DNA of 31,968 nucleotides from a virus, in the IMG/VR virus record IMGVR_UViG_3300027865_000540, positions 1 to 31,968 of that record; one strand, given 5' to 3'. Position numbers and translations under genes: made by a program. The notes under the pieces are model-generated. The model was not told the DNA's origin and made no database searches. It worked only from the letters and a program-made list of their open reading frames with translations. Shown here in pieces: positions 16,403 to 24,803 of this stretch (position 1 is the stretch's first letter; each line of letters starts with the position of its first letter).

Positions 16403-17482
16403 TTATTTTGAGATAACAAAGTTGTTGCGCCTGTTGGTGCATATCGTCTGATGCTTATGATCGAGATGCGCAGCAAATACTCGGTGCTGAGTCGGTGCCC
16501 GTGCGAAATCGCCGAGACGCATATTGTCACCCTGCTGTGTCATGGCATGGAAGGTGTGCATATCCAGGCCGTACATCGGGTCGGTCGTATCGTCATCGAG
16601 AGGACGTGCATAGACCAACGGATGACGTTTAATCAAAATCTCCCCGTCTGGCGTTTGCCTTATGCCCGTGCCCCTGAAGCTGTTTGTTCCGGCATTCATA
16701 GAAGCAACGTCCCTGCCAAGGTTCTCGTTTTGGGCCTCACCGATATTCTCAACGGCTTCCACAACGTCCTCGTTGGTCAGTAGCAGCCGTCTCGGGCTGG
16801 TATTACCTTCAACACCCGGGTCCTTCCGGGGACTTCGCCAGTTCGTTCTTCGAAGTGCCCGCCGTATTTTCACAATTAAATCGGCCTTCGATATGGCGGT
16901 ATAATTATCGGTGTAATTCTTGAATTGCGGCACTTCCGTCAGGTTGATATTCGCAACGCGGGTAAACCCGGCCGCATAGCCGCCATTGAAACCTGCTGTC
17001 GAATTTTTGACAATCCAGTATTTCAGGCCCCACGGAGTCAAATCATCATCGGCATCCGGAGTCTGGAAGAAATTCACCTCCATCGTTTCGGCGACACGCA
17101 AATACATCGCCCGGCGCCTCGGCTTAATGATGTTGTTGATACGCTCTTTACCTCTGTTGTTGAGGATTTCGCTGCGAGTATAGGCCAGGTTGTCGGTCAG
17201 AAGCGAGTAGAACAGCTTCATCTTCTTCAAGTGGTCGATTACAACGATCACATCCTCGTCATATTCTCCGACAAACCTTGAACGGCCGCCATGCTCGACC
17301 ATCAGGGTTTCTTCAATTCCAACACCGCCCTTTTTGACCATAAGGCCACCGCGCTGTGTTAGAAGATAGGGAACGACAATGTATTCTGTCAGCTCCTGCG
17401 ACATATCGATAAACTTTTCCTTCCGGACGGTGTTGAGTGTCGATATCAACAGGTCCGCTATATCCTGATCTCTTATAGGCAT
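16403..17482 (-). CDS. Major capsid protein (probable HK97 fold)
   Basis: 359 residues with AAAGGTGG before the start. The order portal, scaffold, this gene, and the C-terminal pattern (TTDPMYGLDMHTFHAMTQQG then APTQHRVFAAHLDHKHQTIC then NRRNNFVISK) match a widespread group of phage capsid proteins with an HK97-type fold. The N-terminus (DIADLLISTLNTVRKEKFID) is helical, and an Arg-rich segment (IKPRRRAMYLRV, about 120-130) follows. Confident as the capsid subunit from position, length and C-terminal motif. Confidence 0.88.
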   Translation of the reverse strand: MPIRDQDIADLLISTLNTVRKEKFIDMSQELTEYIVVPYLLTQRGGLMVKKGGVGIEETLMVEHGGRSRFVGEYDEDVIVVIDHLKKMKLFYSLLTDNLAYTRSEILNNRGKERINNIIKPRRRAMYLRVAETMEVNFFQTPDADDDLTPWGLKYWIVKNSTAGFNGGYAAGFTRVANINLTEVPQFKNYTDNYTAISKADLIVKIRRALRRTNWRSPRKDPGVEGNTSPRRLLLTNEDVVEAVENIGEAQNENLGRDVASMNAGTNSFRGTGIRQTPDGEILIKRHPLVYARPLDDDTTDPMYGLDMHTFHAMTQQGDNMRLGDFARAPTQHRVFAAHLDHKHQTICTNRRNNFVISK

Positions 17483-17530
17483 ATTGCCACCTTTCTGGAA
17501 GGAAAGTCAGAGCCGACTTTACTGAAGGCT

Positions 17531-18556
17531 TCAGTCATCGTCAATTTTGCTGTCGAAGTCCTTATTAGTCTGCAATGCTTGCTCTTCCGCTGATTCTGCA
17601 GATACCCTATTGCTACCACCGCCCAAAGACTCTTTTGCTCTTGCTTCGAGTTTGGCTTTAGTTTTGGCATCTGCTTTTTTGGTTGATTTTCCTTTATGTA
17701 ACGCTTCGATTGCCAGATTGAAAAGTCTGTTCCGGGAAGGGACTGTCTTATTGGCTTTGCGGAGGTCGGCTGCCATCTTTGAGATTTGCGTATCAAGAGC
17801 GGCTCTGGCCTTGTATTCCGGGCTTTCTGCCTCAAGGTCATCGCATTCACCTTTTCCGTAAACCTTGACCAAATCATCGTCCGTCAGATGATTAACTTTC
17901 GAATCGAGCCAATCCGTGTGCGCCGTGACACGGTTACTCCTAAGAGAATCCGTATTTTTGGTATGGCCTGATTCGAGCGACACAACTCTCTTTTTCAGCA
18001 TTGTGCCAAGCTCATTGAAAGCTTTGATTAAACCCTCATCGTACTCTGCCGGGTCTAACTTGCAGTCGTAATCTGCTTCATCTTCTTTGGCCTTAGCTTC
18101 GGCTTCCTCTTTGGCCTTTGTTTCAGTCTCTATTTCTTCCGGAGCTTTTCCCGTTTTCGACTGGCTTTCCTCAAGCAACTGTACTGTGAGCTCAAGGAGA
18201 CTACCGTATTCTTTGGCCTTTTCCAAACTCAGGCCAGCCCTTACTGCTCTCTCAAGAAGGCTCTCGTCAACTTCCTGCTCAGAGTCTTTTTTGCCGGCTT
18301 CCTCATCGGCTTTGGCTTGCGCCTCTTTTGTCTTTACTTCGGCCTCTGTCTTGGCTTGCGCCTCTTTGGCCTTATCGTCATCCGTATAGGCGGTATGGTC
18401 ATCGCCTTCATCAGCTTTCTTATCGAAGTCAGCTCCCAGGGTTTCTGCCTTGGCATCTGCCTCGGTCGCAACCTTTTCTTCTGAAGCCTTCACTTCATCG
18501 ACTTTAGTTTCTTCTGTTTCTACCGCCAGCTCTGTTTTGTTCTCAACATCTTCCAT
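17531..18556 (-). CDS. Scaffolding-like protein, Lys/Glu/Ala-rich
   Basis: 341 residues from the ATG at 18556; an ATG nine bases earlier overlaps the ribosome-binding site AAAGGA and is unlikely. The first half is acidic and extremely Glu/Lys/Ala-rich (KEAQAKTEAEVKTKEAQAKA), consistent with an extended coiled coil. The second half is mixed helical, ending in a basic region (KGKSTKKADAKTKAKLEARA) and an acidic tail. It lies immediately upstream of the capsid gene, as scaffold genes do. An alternate reading frame inside this gene (17473-17877) is a shadow. Confidence 0.75.
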   Translation of the reverse strand: MEDVENKTELAVETEETKVDEVKASEEKVATEADAKAETLGADFDKKADEGDDHTAYTDDDKAKEAQAKTEAEVKTKEAQAKADEEAGKKDSEQEVDESLLERAVRAGLSLEKAKEYGSLLELTVQLLEESQSKTGKAPEEIETETKAKEEAEAKAKEDEADYDCKLDPAEYDEGLIKAFNELGTMLKKRVVSLESGHTKNTDSLRSNRVTAHTDWLDSKVNHLTDDDLVKVYGKGECDDLEAESPEYKARAALDTQISKMAADLRKANKTVPSRNRLFNLAIEALHKGKSTKKADAKTKAKLEARAKESLGGGSNRVSAESAEEQALQTNKDFDSKIDDD

Positions 18557-18579
18557 AATACGCATCCTTTCAGTTTGGG

Positions 18580-18951
18580 TTATCTACAATTCGCCGGCAC
18601 CGGGTCACTGTAACCAGCGTTACGATCAAATATACCATGAGCCTCGCAGTATTTTCTCCTGTGAGTTGGACTCGTAAACGAGGGATCACCGTCTCCCGAG
18701 TAATGGGTAGGCACCCCATGCTCTTTGTCGAATTTCTCCATCTCTGGTATCTGCTTCGGATGGACTCCGGCTGCATAAGAAGTCATCGGCCAATTACCGC
18801 AATGACTCCGCGCACCGAAATCAGTCTGGAAATCCCTTTTCATAACGAAAGAGCATTTATCGCACAACACGGGCAGTTCCTCATCATTCATCCCACGGGC
18901 AACTTCCTGCTTATTTCCACAGGCCAAACACATATAGGTATAGATTACCAT
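18580..18951 (-). CDS. FmdB-type zinc-ribbon protein of phage structural operons
   Basis: 123 residues. The N-terminus has two CxxC pairs (CLAC at about 9 and CDKC at about 30), as in the FmdB-like zinc ribbon, followed by VMKRDFQTDFG. The remainder (GVHPKQIPEMEKF; HRRKYCEAHGIFDRNAGYSD) matches small zinc-ribbon proteins common near phage portal/scaffold genes. A GGGGA element precedes the ATG. It probably binds zinc; its biological role is not established. Confidence 0.7.
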   Translation of the reverse strand: MVIYTYMCLACGNKQEVARGMNDEELPVLCDKCSFVMKRDFQTDFGARSHCGNWPMTSYAAGVHPKQIPEMEKFDKEHGVPTHYSGDGDPSFTSPTHRRKYCEAHGIFDRNAGYSDPVPANCR

Positions 18952-18955
18952 CTTA

Positions 18956-19147
18956 CTACGTCCCCATTTTTGACTTTATTAACCAACCGATTACCAAAAA
19001 GCACACTGACAATAATATCGTTGCCCAATTCGGCAATCGGTTTCTTACCTTGTCCAGAATTTCATATAAAGTCCCAATATCCTTTTCGGTCTGGCCCACC
19101 CTGGCATCAACTCCTGAATGTTCTGTGCAGTCTTTACATTCTGCCAT
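18956..19147 (-). CDS. XhlA-like small membrane protein, holin candidate
   Basis: 63 residues with AAAGGA before the ATG. A short Cys/His N-terminus (CKDCTEH) is followed by a coiled coil (residues about 13-40) and one C-terminal transmembrane helix (WATILLSVCFLVIGWLIKS, about 41-59). This matches the XhlA hemolysin/holin-associated pattern, in which the helix anchors a cytoplasmic coiled coil to the membrane. Location between portal and zinc-ribbon genes, apart from the lysis operon on the right, is atypical. Confidence 0.65.
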   Translation of the reverse strand: MAECKDCTEHSGVDARVGQTEKDIGTLYEILDKVRNRLPNWATILLSVCFLVIGWLIKSKMGT

Positions 19148-19156
19148 AATATTCCT

Positions 19157-20932
19157 TTATCCTGCTGGTCGTAGCAGAGACTCGGTTTCACTTTTTTGCG
19201 GCTGTTTGCCAAATAGGGCCTGCTGTAAGATGGCCGACTTGCCCGTGTTCGTGGCTCCCGGAATGGAGCGTCTGTTATAATTTCTCGTAGTCGTTGCCGG
19301 CTTGCCTGCTGCCGCGGCCTGCTGCGGTTGAGGTTCATGCTGTGGGTTCGAATAAATAATAATATCATTCAGCTCAGGTATGTTCCCGAGCTTGCCTATT
19401 TTCCTGAACAGTTGTTCCATATCGACAGCAATGCCCTGTGACTGCATCATCGGAAGGAATGGAGCAACGAATTCTGTGAAGATGGTACGCAATCCCTGCA
19501 GCTTTGCTTCCGGTGTCGTGTGCTGCATGGAGTAAGGCTCGATGTCGATATTGAGTCTGAGAAATTCTGCCTGTCTTTCCTCGGGACCGAACGGTACCTG
19601 TACCGATACGTCATCGAACCCTTTTACTTTCTTAGTGACAGTGGGATTGTGGAGCGGATCCTCCCACATATACATAAAGATATCCTCGATGATGCCCCGG
19701 ACAAAAGTTATCGTGGTCTTTTGCATCTTTTGGATTCTCATGGATGCAGAGGCGTTTAACATTTTGTCCTGACCGAGTGTTTCTGATTGCGGTCCCAATC
19801 CACCGAGCACATCAAGATTACCGGCCATATAACTAAACAGGTCCCGGACCATCACAAGAAAGCCCAGCGACTCAGGTTGTATGCCGCCGTATTTGTATTC
19901 TTTCGTTGCCTGGGGATCATCCAGCTTAATCATTTCACCATCGTTAGAATTTACTATACGATTCCCGTCTTTATCCGCACCCGCCCGAACGCCTGTTACC
20001 GTTTTCTGTCTATCCGCCTGGCGTCCGAGCTTGCGGAAAAGACGATTACTTAAATCATGGATATCTTTCCAGTGCATCGCCGGCGCAACTGGTATCGCAT
20101 TGTTGTCGATTTTCATAAAGGCCAGCTTGTGGTAAGGCCCTCTTTTTCGCTTGCTCCAATCGATAACTCCCAAAACATCCCGGATGGGGTCCTCATCATC
20201 ATCGTTTGTGGAACATCGCAAAACTTTCTTTTGTTTCTTCAAGTAAATATCTATAAGCCGTACCCTTGGTCTGAATTCTTCTCGCTGGCCTCCGCCGCCT
20301 TCTGATATATCGTGTGCCTTCTCTTTATTGTCCTGGGTTTGCTTGTCGAGTTCCTCAAATTTCCCTGCATACTCCGGAAACATTTTCTCCGCTTCTTCGA
20401 TTGTCGTATAATAAAAATTGCCTTCGTATTGACTGCCTTCATCGTCCGAAGCGGTCATGTCCTGAACCCAATCATCCAGAGAAACGTAGGCAGCAAAAGC
20501 TTTGCCGCTTTGAAGGGATTCCCCGCCCACTTCCACATTTTCGAGATTCAAACCCGTCTTGACAATACCCTGGCACATGATACCACCCATAACCACACTT
20601 TGAAGTGTATCGCCAAGATTCATATCATCGAGGAGTTGATTGCCGCTGATCTCGGTCCGGGTACATATTTCCTTGAGCTGCGGATAATCTGTTGTCACTT
20701 CCGCCTGCGGAGCCTGTGCAGCCAGACGCTGCATGTAAATATTGATTGCCAGTTCGAGAAGGTTAATAGGAACTTTATCATCCGCGCCATTGTCCGAATA
20801 GTGATTACCGACAAGCTGGCGCAGAATATCTATTCTGTTTTTGCGATATACAGCCAGGCACTTTCGGCTATAGCCAACGGCCTTTGATAGCTGTTGGATG
20901 TCATCTGCAAGTTCGTGATTAAACGCTGCCAT
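19157..20932 (-). CDS. Portal protein
   Basis: 591 residues with AGGA eight bases before the ATG. Portal-like features include LLDDMNLGDTLQSVVMGG near residue 95, a central region RLFRKLGRQADRQKTVTGV (about 290), GGLGPQSETLGQDKM then a long helix (ASMRIQKMQKTTITFVRGI, about 400), and a Gln-rich, probably disordered C-terminus. Size and position between terminase and scaffold genes fit a P22-class portal, the ring at the capsid vertex through which DNA enters and leaves. An intrinsic terminator sits directly upstream of its ribosome-binding site. Confidence 0.88.
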   Translation of the reverse strand: MAAFNHELADDIQQLSKAVGYSRKCLAVYRKNRIDILRQLVGNHYSDNGADDKVPINLLELAINIYMQRLAAQAPQAEVTTDYPQLKEICTRTEISGNQLLDDMNLGDTLQSVVMGGIMCQGIVKTGLNLENVEVGGESLQSGKAFAAYVSLDDWVQDMTASDDEGSQYEGNFYYTTIEEAEKMFPEYAGKFEELDKQTQDNKEKAHDISEGGGGQREEFRPRVRLIDIYLKKQKKVLRCSTNDDDEDPIRDVLGVIDWSKRKRGPYHKLAFMKIDNNAIPVAPAMHWKDIHDLSNRLFRKLGRQADRQKTVTGVRAGADKDGNRIVNSNDGEMIKLDDPQATKEYKYGGIQPESLGFLVMVRDLFSYMAGNLDVLGGLGPQSETLGQDKMLNASASMRIQKMQKTTITFVRGIIEDIFMYMWEDPLHNPTVTKKVKGFDDVSVQVPFGPEERQAEFLRLNIDIEPYSMQHTTPEAKLQGLRTIFTEFVAPFLPMMQSQGIAVDMEQLFRKIGKLGNIPELNDIIIYSNPQHEPQPQQAAAAGKPATTTRNYNRRSIPGATNTGKSAILQQALFGKQPQKSETESLLRPAG

Positions 20933-20943
20933 CCTTGGTTCCT

Positions 20944-20987
20944 ATAAAAAAAACGGCGGTCAAGTGGTCGAGCACTCGACTGCCGCC
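20944..20987 (-). terminator. Intrinsic terminator/attenuator between large terminase and portal
   Basis: On the minus strand GGCGG pairs with CCGCC, then after a 3-nt bulge TCGAGTG pairs with CACTTGA (one G-T) around a CTCGAC loop, followed by GTTTTTTTT. The T-run ends 12 bases before the portal start codon, leaving no space for a promoter, so portal and later genes must be reached by readthrough or antitermination. Confidence 0.85.
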
Positions 20988-21061
20988 CAAAGTATAGAGG
21001 TTAGCCAAATCCAGTATATATCACTATATTCGGCGTTTATCTAACTAAAAATATAAAAAAT

Positions 21062-22960
21062 TTACCATTCTTTTCCTTTTCGCTTTTTTTGCTCAGCTTC
21101 ACGCTTCCTTCCAGCCCAACAATTTGCCGATTCGTTCTCAGTCGCTTCTGGAAGATTTTTCGCCCCGAGAAATTCTAAACACTTGTTAGCACAGGCATCT
21201 GCGACACATCGGTCGCCGTGACTATCACCAGCGCCTGAGGGGTCAACCGAGCTGACAGCCTTCGTATGCTCGATTTTATTTCCGGTAGTATAAATATATG
21301 CGAGACACTCCTGATTTGCTTCGTGGCTACGCTGCACGAATGATTTTTCCTTCAAAGACTTGCGATATTTACCGAAGATTGCTCGCTTCTCTTTTGGATT
21401 CAAGAAGACACCAGGCTTGTCTGATACTCTCTTTTTCAGCCCAACCTCATCCCGCCTGAAATATAGGTTCCGGTACCCAAGTGATATGAGCTCATCGCAA
21501 TACGTCCGGCCGGGTCCGGCGCCATCAGGTACCTCAAAGGCATCGTTGAACCATCTATTCAATGCTATACCAACTTTGGCAAATGCTTCCGGCTTAATAA
21601 AGGGATTTGCATATTCTGCTATCTTCTCTCCGGTCCGTAAATTAACGTAGCTCCTGGCTGAATTGCTGGCCCCGGTACCCGCCGAAATATCAACGCCGAC
21701 GCCGACCTGCAGATCGATGGGGAACCTTCCGTACATATCCGGATGAATCCATAATTTCAGCGGGCCATTCTTGCCCTCGATAAATTCGAGAGCGTCCAGA
21801 GAGTCCTCGTCAAATTCGAGCATACCCACATGGTACGGCTCTCTCACATCTTCCGTCTCAATCTCCTGAATCTGCGTACCGTCAAAATACTGGAAGTCGG
21901 CAGCGAACGGATCCATGTCAAGCTCTTGAGCTATTTCCATCGGGTGAACTGCCCGAGAGCATTCGTTGTCATACCAGGGACTGCGGAGCTTGCCGTCGAG
22001 AATGAAAGGATATTCGTCCGGGAAATTATATGTCTTGTCCTGAATCCAGACTATGTTTTTATAATCGTCCAGTCTGATCAGTTTTTTGTTTTTGGAGTAA
22101 TAAAGGCCACGATTGTTAAGCGGATGAAGTGACCAATGGACCGTCAGTTTGCTTATACTGCCCTGAGACAATCTATAAAACGCCGAACCCGCCCCATGGT
22201 GGGTAGAATTGAATAGCCGGCATTGAGTAACGTCTCTGGTCGATGCCAGCATACCATCGCCGTCTGGGACCGCTGCGAACTCATCAGGAAACATCGCCGT
22301 ACACCGTCCGCCACGAGCCGCGTCACTTGTTGTTGTGCAGCCGTCTATCGTTGCTTCGTTGTCGAGATTCTTTATGTGAAGATGAACATCGTTGTACTCA
22401 GGTTTGAGGAACTCCGGCAAATGATCGAGCGCAAACTCTATCTTCCAGAACAGGCAATCGGGGTCCTCGTCTTTATCTACTAAATCCTCATTCCTCGACA
22501 ATAACCGGAAAGCCGCATAGGGTACGAATATGAACATCCATGTAAAGACCATCAGGTACTTCCAGGTGGCACCCATCGCCCGGGACTTCTCTGTTAGCTG
22601 GTCATGCTTATTGGTTATCGCCATCAGGATTCTATCAAAGGCAACATCCTGATATTCGAAGGTGATAAAGGGTATCTCTGGAATCTTTTGCGGTATCAAC
22701 CGGGGATCATAAGTGAAGATAAAGGTATTAACAAAAAAAAGCAGGTCCCTGGAACACATAATCCAGAGTTGTTGTGCGTAATCCTCCTTCTCAATCGCTA
22801 ACTCAAGGACTCTCTTGCGAAAGAGCAGATTGCCCCGCCGTGTCTTGTAGCCCGCCACGTTCCGGCAACACCACTGATAAAACGGATACTTGCTTTGAAC
22901 TTTCTGAGCACTCTGCGAGTAATCGGTCAAGGAGGTCAAAAGTTGTTCGACCGTCATCAT
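21062..22960 (-). CDS. terL: Large terminase subunit
   Basis: 632 residues. The ATPase domain has a Walker-A-like KSRAMGATW at 125-133 and a Walker B FPDEF at 224-228. The C-terminal nuclease domain has GVDIS (Asp424), CDE at about 488-490 and HGDRCVADA (Asp583), consistent with the metal-binding acidic triad of RNase-H-type terminases. It pumps DNA through the portal and cuts concatemers. The reading frame overlaps the end of the small-terminase gene by 158 bases, which is long for a phage. ATG-ATG at 22960/22957 is the only plausible start before the conserved N-terminal region, and no strong ribosome-binding site is seen there. Confidence 0.93.
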   Translation of the reverse strand: MMTVEQLLTSLTDYSQSAQKVQSKYPFYQWCCRNVAGYKTRRGNLLFRKRVLELAIEKEDYAQQLWIMCSRDLLFFVNTFIFTYDPRLIPQKIPEIPFITFEYQDVAFDRILMAITNKHDQLTEKSRAMGATWKYLMVFTWMFIFVPYAAFRLLSRNEDLVDKDEDPDCLFWKIEFALDHLPEFLKPEYNDVHLHIKNLDNEATIDGCTTTSDAARGGRCTAMFPDEFAAVPDGDGMLASTRDVTQCRLFNSTHHGAGSAFYRLSQGSISKLTVHWSLHPLNNRGLYYSKNKKLIRLDDYKNIVWIQDKTYNFPDEYPFILDGKLRSPWYDNECSRAVHPMEIAQELDMDPFAADFQYFDGTQIQEIETEDVREPYHVGMLEFDEDSLDALEFIEGKNGPLKLWIHPDMYGRFPIDLQVGVGVDISAGTGASNSARSYVNLRTGEKIAEYANPFIKPEAFAKVGIALNRWFNDAFEVPDGAGPGRTYCDELISLGYRNLYFRRDEVGLKKRVSDKPGVFLNPKEKRAIFGKYRKSLKEKSFVQRSHEANQECLAYIYTTGNKIEHTKAVSSVDPSGAGDSHGDRCVADACANKCLEFLGAKNLPEATENESANCWAGRKREAEQKKRKGKEW

Positions 22961-23624
22961 GTAATTTGTCCGCCAATTTCTGTATAGTTCCTTTGGCCGG
23001 GATCAGCCGGGGATAGACCTTCGTGAAAAAATCGGTCATAGCCTCCGGTGTGCTCCGGTGATATTGAAGGTGGGCCCAGGCACCCGGACTCGGAGCGTCT
23101 TCGGCCGTAACGTCTTCCACCATCAAGTTGTTGTATATCCAGTTAATATCGCTGATGGTATCGATCTTCCCGTCCCAATTCGAAAAATCAGCCTTTTTCG
23201 CCTTTATCTCCAGTTTTCCTTTTGTAGCCTTCGGATTCTGCAGGGAAGTCTCGGATATGACGGGGCCCGGCAGAGGAACCGGCTCACCCCGGGCACGCTG
23301 AAACAAATACCTGTCTATCATTACCTGTGCCAGACGATGAGCTATCTCATTGTAAACATAGCCCTTATAATCAGTGCAAAGCAACTTCGCACTCCGCTTG
23401 ACAGCCAGAAATGCCCGCTTGACCTCCTCATCCTGATATGTGTCCAACTTTATCCGCCAGCCATTATCAGTAGTCGTCTGAAACTTGCCAATTCCACGTT
23501 CTCGCAACTGCAACTCAGTGTACTTACCCTGAAGCCCAACCGAAGGCTTACCTGAAGGCTTACCTGAAGGCTTACCTGAAGGCTTACCTGAAGGTGAAAC
23601 GATTTTTTTTTCGGGTTCTGCCAT
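22803..23624 (-). CDS. Probable small terminase subunit
   Basis: 273 residues with GGGGA before the ATG. The N-terminal ~30 residues are a low-complexity tail of GKPS repeats; the middle (DEEVKRAFLAVKRSAKLLCT; GYVYNEIAHRLAQVMIDRYL) is helical. Its position immediately before the large terminase supports a DNA-recognition subunit, but I see no certain helix-turn-helix, so the call is positional. The last ~52 codons overlap the large-terminase gene in another frame. An A9 run near the start is a possible slippage site. Confidence 0.6.
   Translation of the reverse strand: MAEPEKKIVSPSGKPSGKPSGKPSGKPSVGLQGKYTELQLRERGIGKFQTTTDNGWRIKLDTYQDEEVKRAFLAVKRSAKLLCTDYKGYVYNEIAHRLAQVMIDRYLFQRARGEPVPLPGPVISETSLQNPKATKGKLEIKAKKADFSNWDGKIDTISDINWIYNNLMVEDVTAEDAPSPGAWAHLQYHRSTPEAMTDFFTKVYPRLIPAKGTIQKLADKLHDDGRTTFDLLDRLLAECSESSKQVSVLSVVLPERGGLQDTAGQSALSQESP
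23547..23594 (-). repeat. Tandem 12-bp repeat x4 encoding GKPS units
   Basis: The unit CTTACCTGAAGG (plus strand) occurs four times without interruption. Each copy encodes Gly-Lys-Pro-Ser in the N-terminal tail of the small-terminase-like protein, so copy-number changes would keep the frame. Confidence 0.95.
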
Positions 23625-23625
23625 T

Positions 23626-23645
23626 TTATCCCCAACTTATCCACA
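23626..23645 (+). promoter_or_regulatory. DnaA-box pair upstream of the packaging operon
   Basis: TTATCCACA at 23637-23645 is a perfect DnaA box, and TTATCCCCA at 23626-23634 differs by one base, spaced 11 bp start to start. They lie beside AT-rich noncoding DNA. Chance occurrence cannot be excluded. Confidence 0.4.
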
Positions 23646-23881
23646 ATTCCTACCCCCCATAAAAATCCCCCCCATAACCATAACCCGTATTCAAACAAAC
23701 CCGCTCCAGTAGCCGCTCGTAACCCGGCCTGTTAGCTGTGAATATTCTATCTGTGCATTTTTCGTAGGCCAATATAAAGCATGCCATATTTTAATAAGCA
23801 GGGAACCGCTCGGATATAAGCACCATCCAAACTTCCAGCCAAAAAACGTCAAGTTAATTATTTTCGTGTCACTACCAATGA

Positions 23882-23911
23882 CAAAATCCCCTATAATAAT
23901 CCAAAATCCCC
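23882..23911 (+). repeat. Direct repeat CAAAATCCCC, 20-bp period
   Basis: CAAAATCCCC is found at 23882-23891 and again at 23902-23911, with TATAAT between. A 20-bp period puts both on nearly the same face of the helix, as in tandem operators. On the minus strand TTGACT lies upstream, but its spacing to TATTAT (19 bp) is poor for a promoter. Confidence 0.55.
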
Positions 23912-24655
23912 GATTTTAGTCAAGTCCTTTTCGAGAAATACGAACAGTTCGCCGAATACAAAAAAACTATTCCCAATTTTTCGCCAAAAACCACCATAAA
24001 CTCAAATATATATTAGATTTATAAAATGCCACTTTTGTCACTATGTTCCTTTATCCTTAAATTCCTCCTTGGAATTGACAATGCGGGCGGTTCGGATTGA
24101 AAGACGACCTGTAACCATTTCTCCATTATATCATCATCGGCTATATATACGCAAGCCTATTCTTAAATTCTACCAAAAATGGGGAAAAAATTGAAATTTA
24201 GATCGCTCTGAGGACGGGTAAGTAAGGTTCATTCGACAGCGGGGGGCGGGGGTGCGGTAACATTCTGGCGCGATGTCCTTCCTTTTTTTCTCTCACACCG
24301 GCCTGGCTCACCATCGATGCCAACCCACGCTTCACTCCAGCTCATGCCCTGTGTGTGCTCTACAGCCTGTGTGTGTGCATTATACGCTGTCATAGAGCGA
24401 ACACATGCTAACGTCATGCTACCACAGGGGTTACGCATCACACACCACCACTCAAGATGGAACATTGACTCGGATGCTGTGTGCTTGTTCGTCTGCTCTA
24501 CCAGGCAAGCCAGCCGTCAACACGAAGGCTTCATTCCTTAATCTTTCCCATTGTTAAGTGATTTGCACGAACGGCGTAAACACACAACCGCATCTACGCC
24601 TTGGCTTACCGTCTCTCCCTCTCTTGTGGTTAGACTGTTTCGGAGCTTTGTTCGG

Positions 24656-24666
24656 TGAACTGTTCA
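24656..24666. repeat. Odd palindrome TGAACTGTTCA, one of four related sites
   Basis: The 11-mer TGAACAGTTCA, or its complement, occurs exactly at 472-482, 15085-15095 and here; CGAACAGTTCG at 23941-23951 is a close relative. Two of the four are in the divergent intergenic region. Possible operator for a dimeric regulator. Confidence 0.5.
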
Positions 24667-24775
24667 GTTGTTAGGCTGCTGGAGGAACACACGCCAGACA
24701 CCACTCAGCTCTTTACTCTCTCGGTGATAGACTGTCGGGGGGCTTACGACCTGGAAGATTTACGTAAAGCCGTGT

Positions 24776-24803
24776 TTGCATCTGGCCGAGTAGTTCTTAT
24801 ACT
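24776..24803 (+). promoter_or_regulatory. Sigma70-type promoter for the lipoprotein gene
   Basis: TTGCAT at 24776-24781, a 16-bp spacer and TATACT at 24798-24803. The predicted start lies about 40 bases before the ATG at 24850. Confidence 0.6.

Larger units (their letters stand above)
23625..24775. other. Divergent intergenic region, no convincing gene
   Basis: About 1.15 kb between the leftward packaging operon and the rightward accessory operon. The left part (23640-24200) is AT-rich with C-runs. The right part (24200-24775) has a more even composition, GTGTG/CACAC words and small stems, for example GGCGTA (24573-24578) with TACGCC (24595-24600), and GGCTTACG with CGTAAAGCC (24741-24771). 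Short frames present have no ribosome-binding site or protein-like composition. It may hold promoters for the virion operon, an origin, a packaging site or an untranslated RNA. Confidence 0.7.

Noticed and set aside
17473-17877. Second minus-strand frame inside the scaffold gene
   Set aside because: Lies in the scaffold coding region in a different frame, with no ribosome-binding site; a shadow of a Lys/Glu/Ala-rich gene.
23860-23935. Minus-strand promoter TTGACT with TATTAT for the packaging operon
   Set aside because: Spacing of 19 bp and weak fit; a promoter must exist nearby but I cannot fix it.
24074-24110. TTGACA in the divergent region as a plus promoter
   Set aside because: No acceptable -10 hexamer 15-19 bp downstream.
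24241-24257. G-rich tract as a possible G-quadruplex
   Set aside because: Only two runs of three or more G are adjacent; four are needed.
24229-24465. Minus-strand frame of 78 residues in the divergent region
   Set aside because: No ribosome-binding site, low protein-like quality and no neighbouring operon on that strand.
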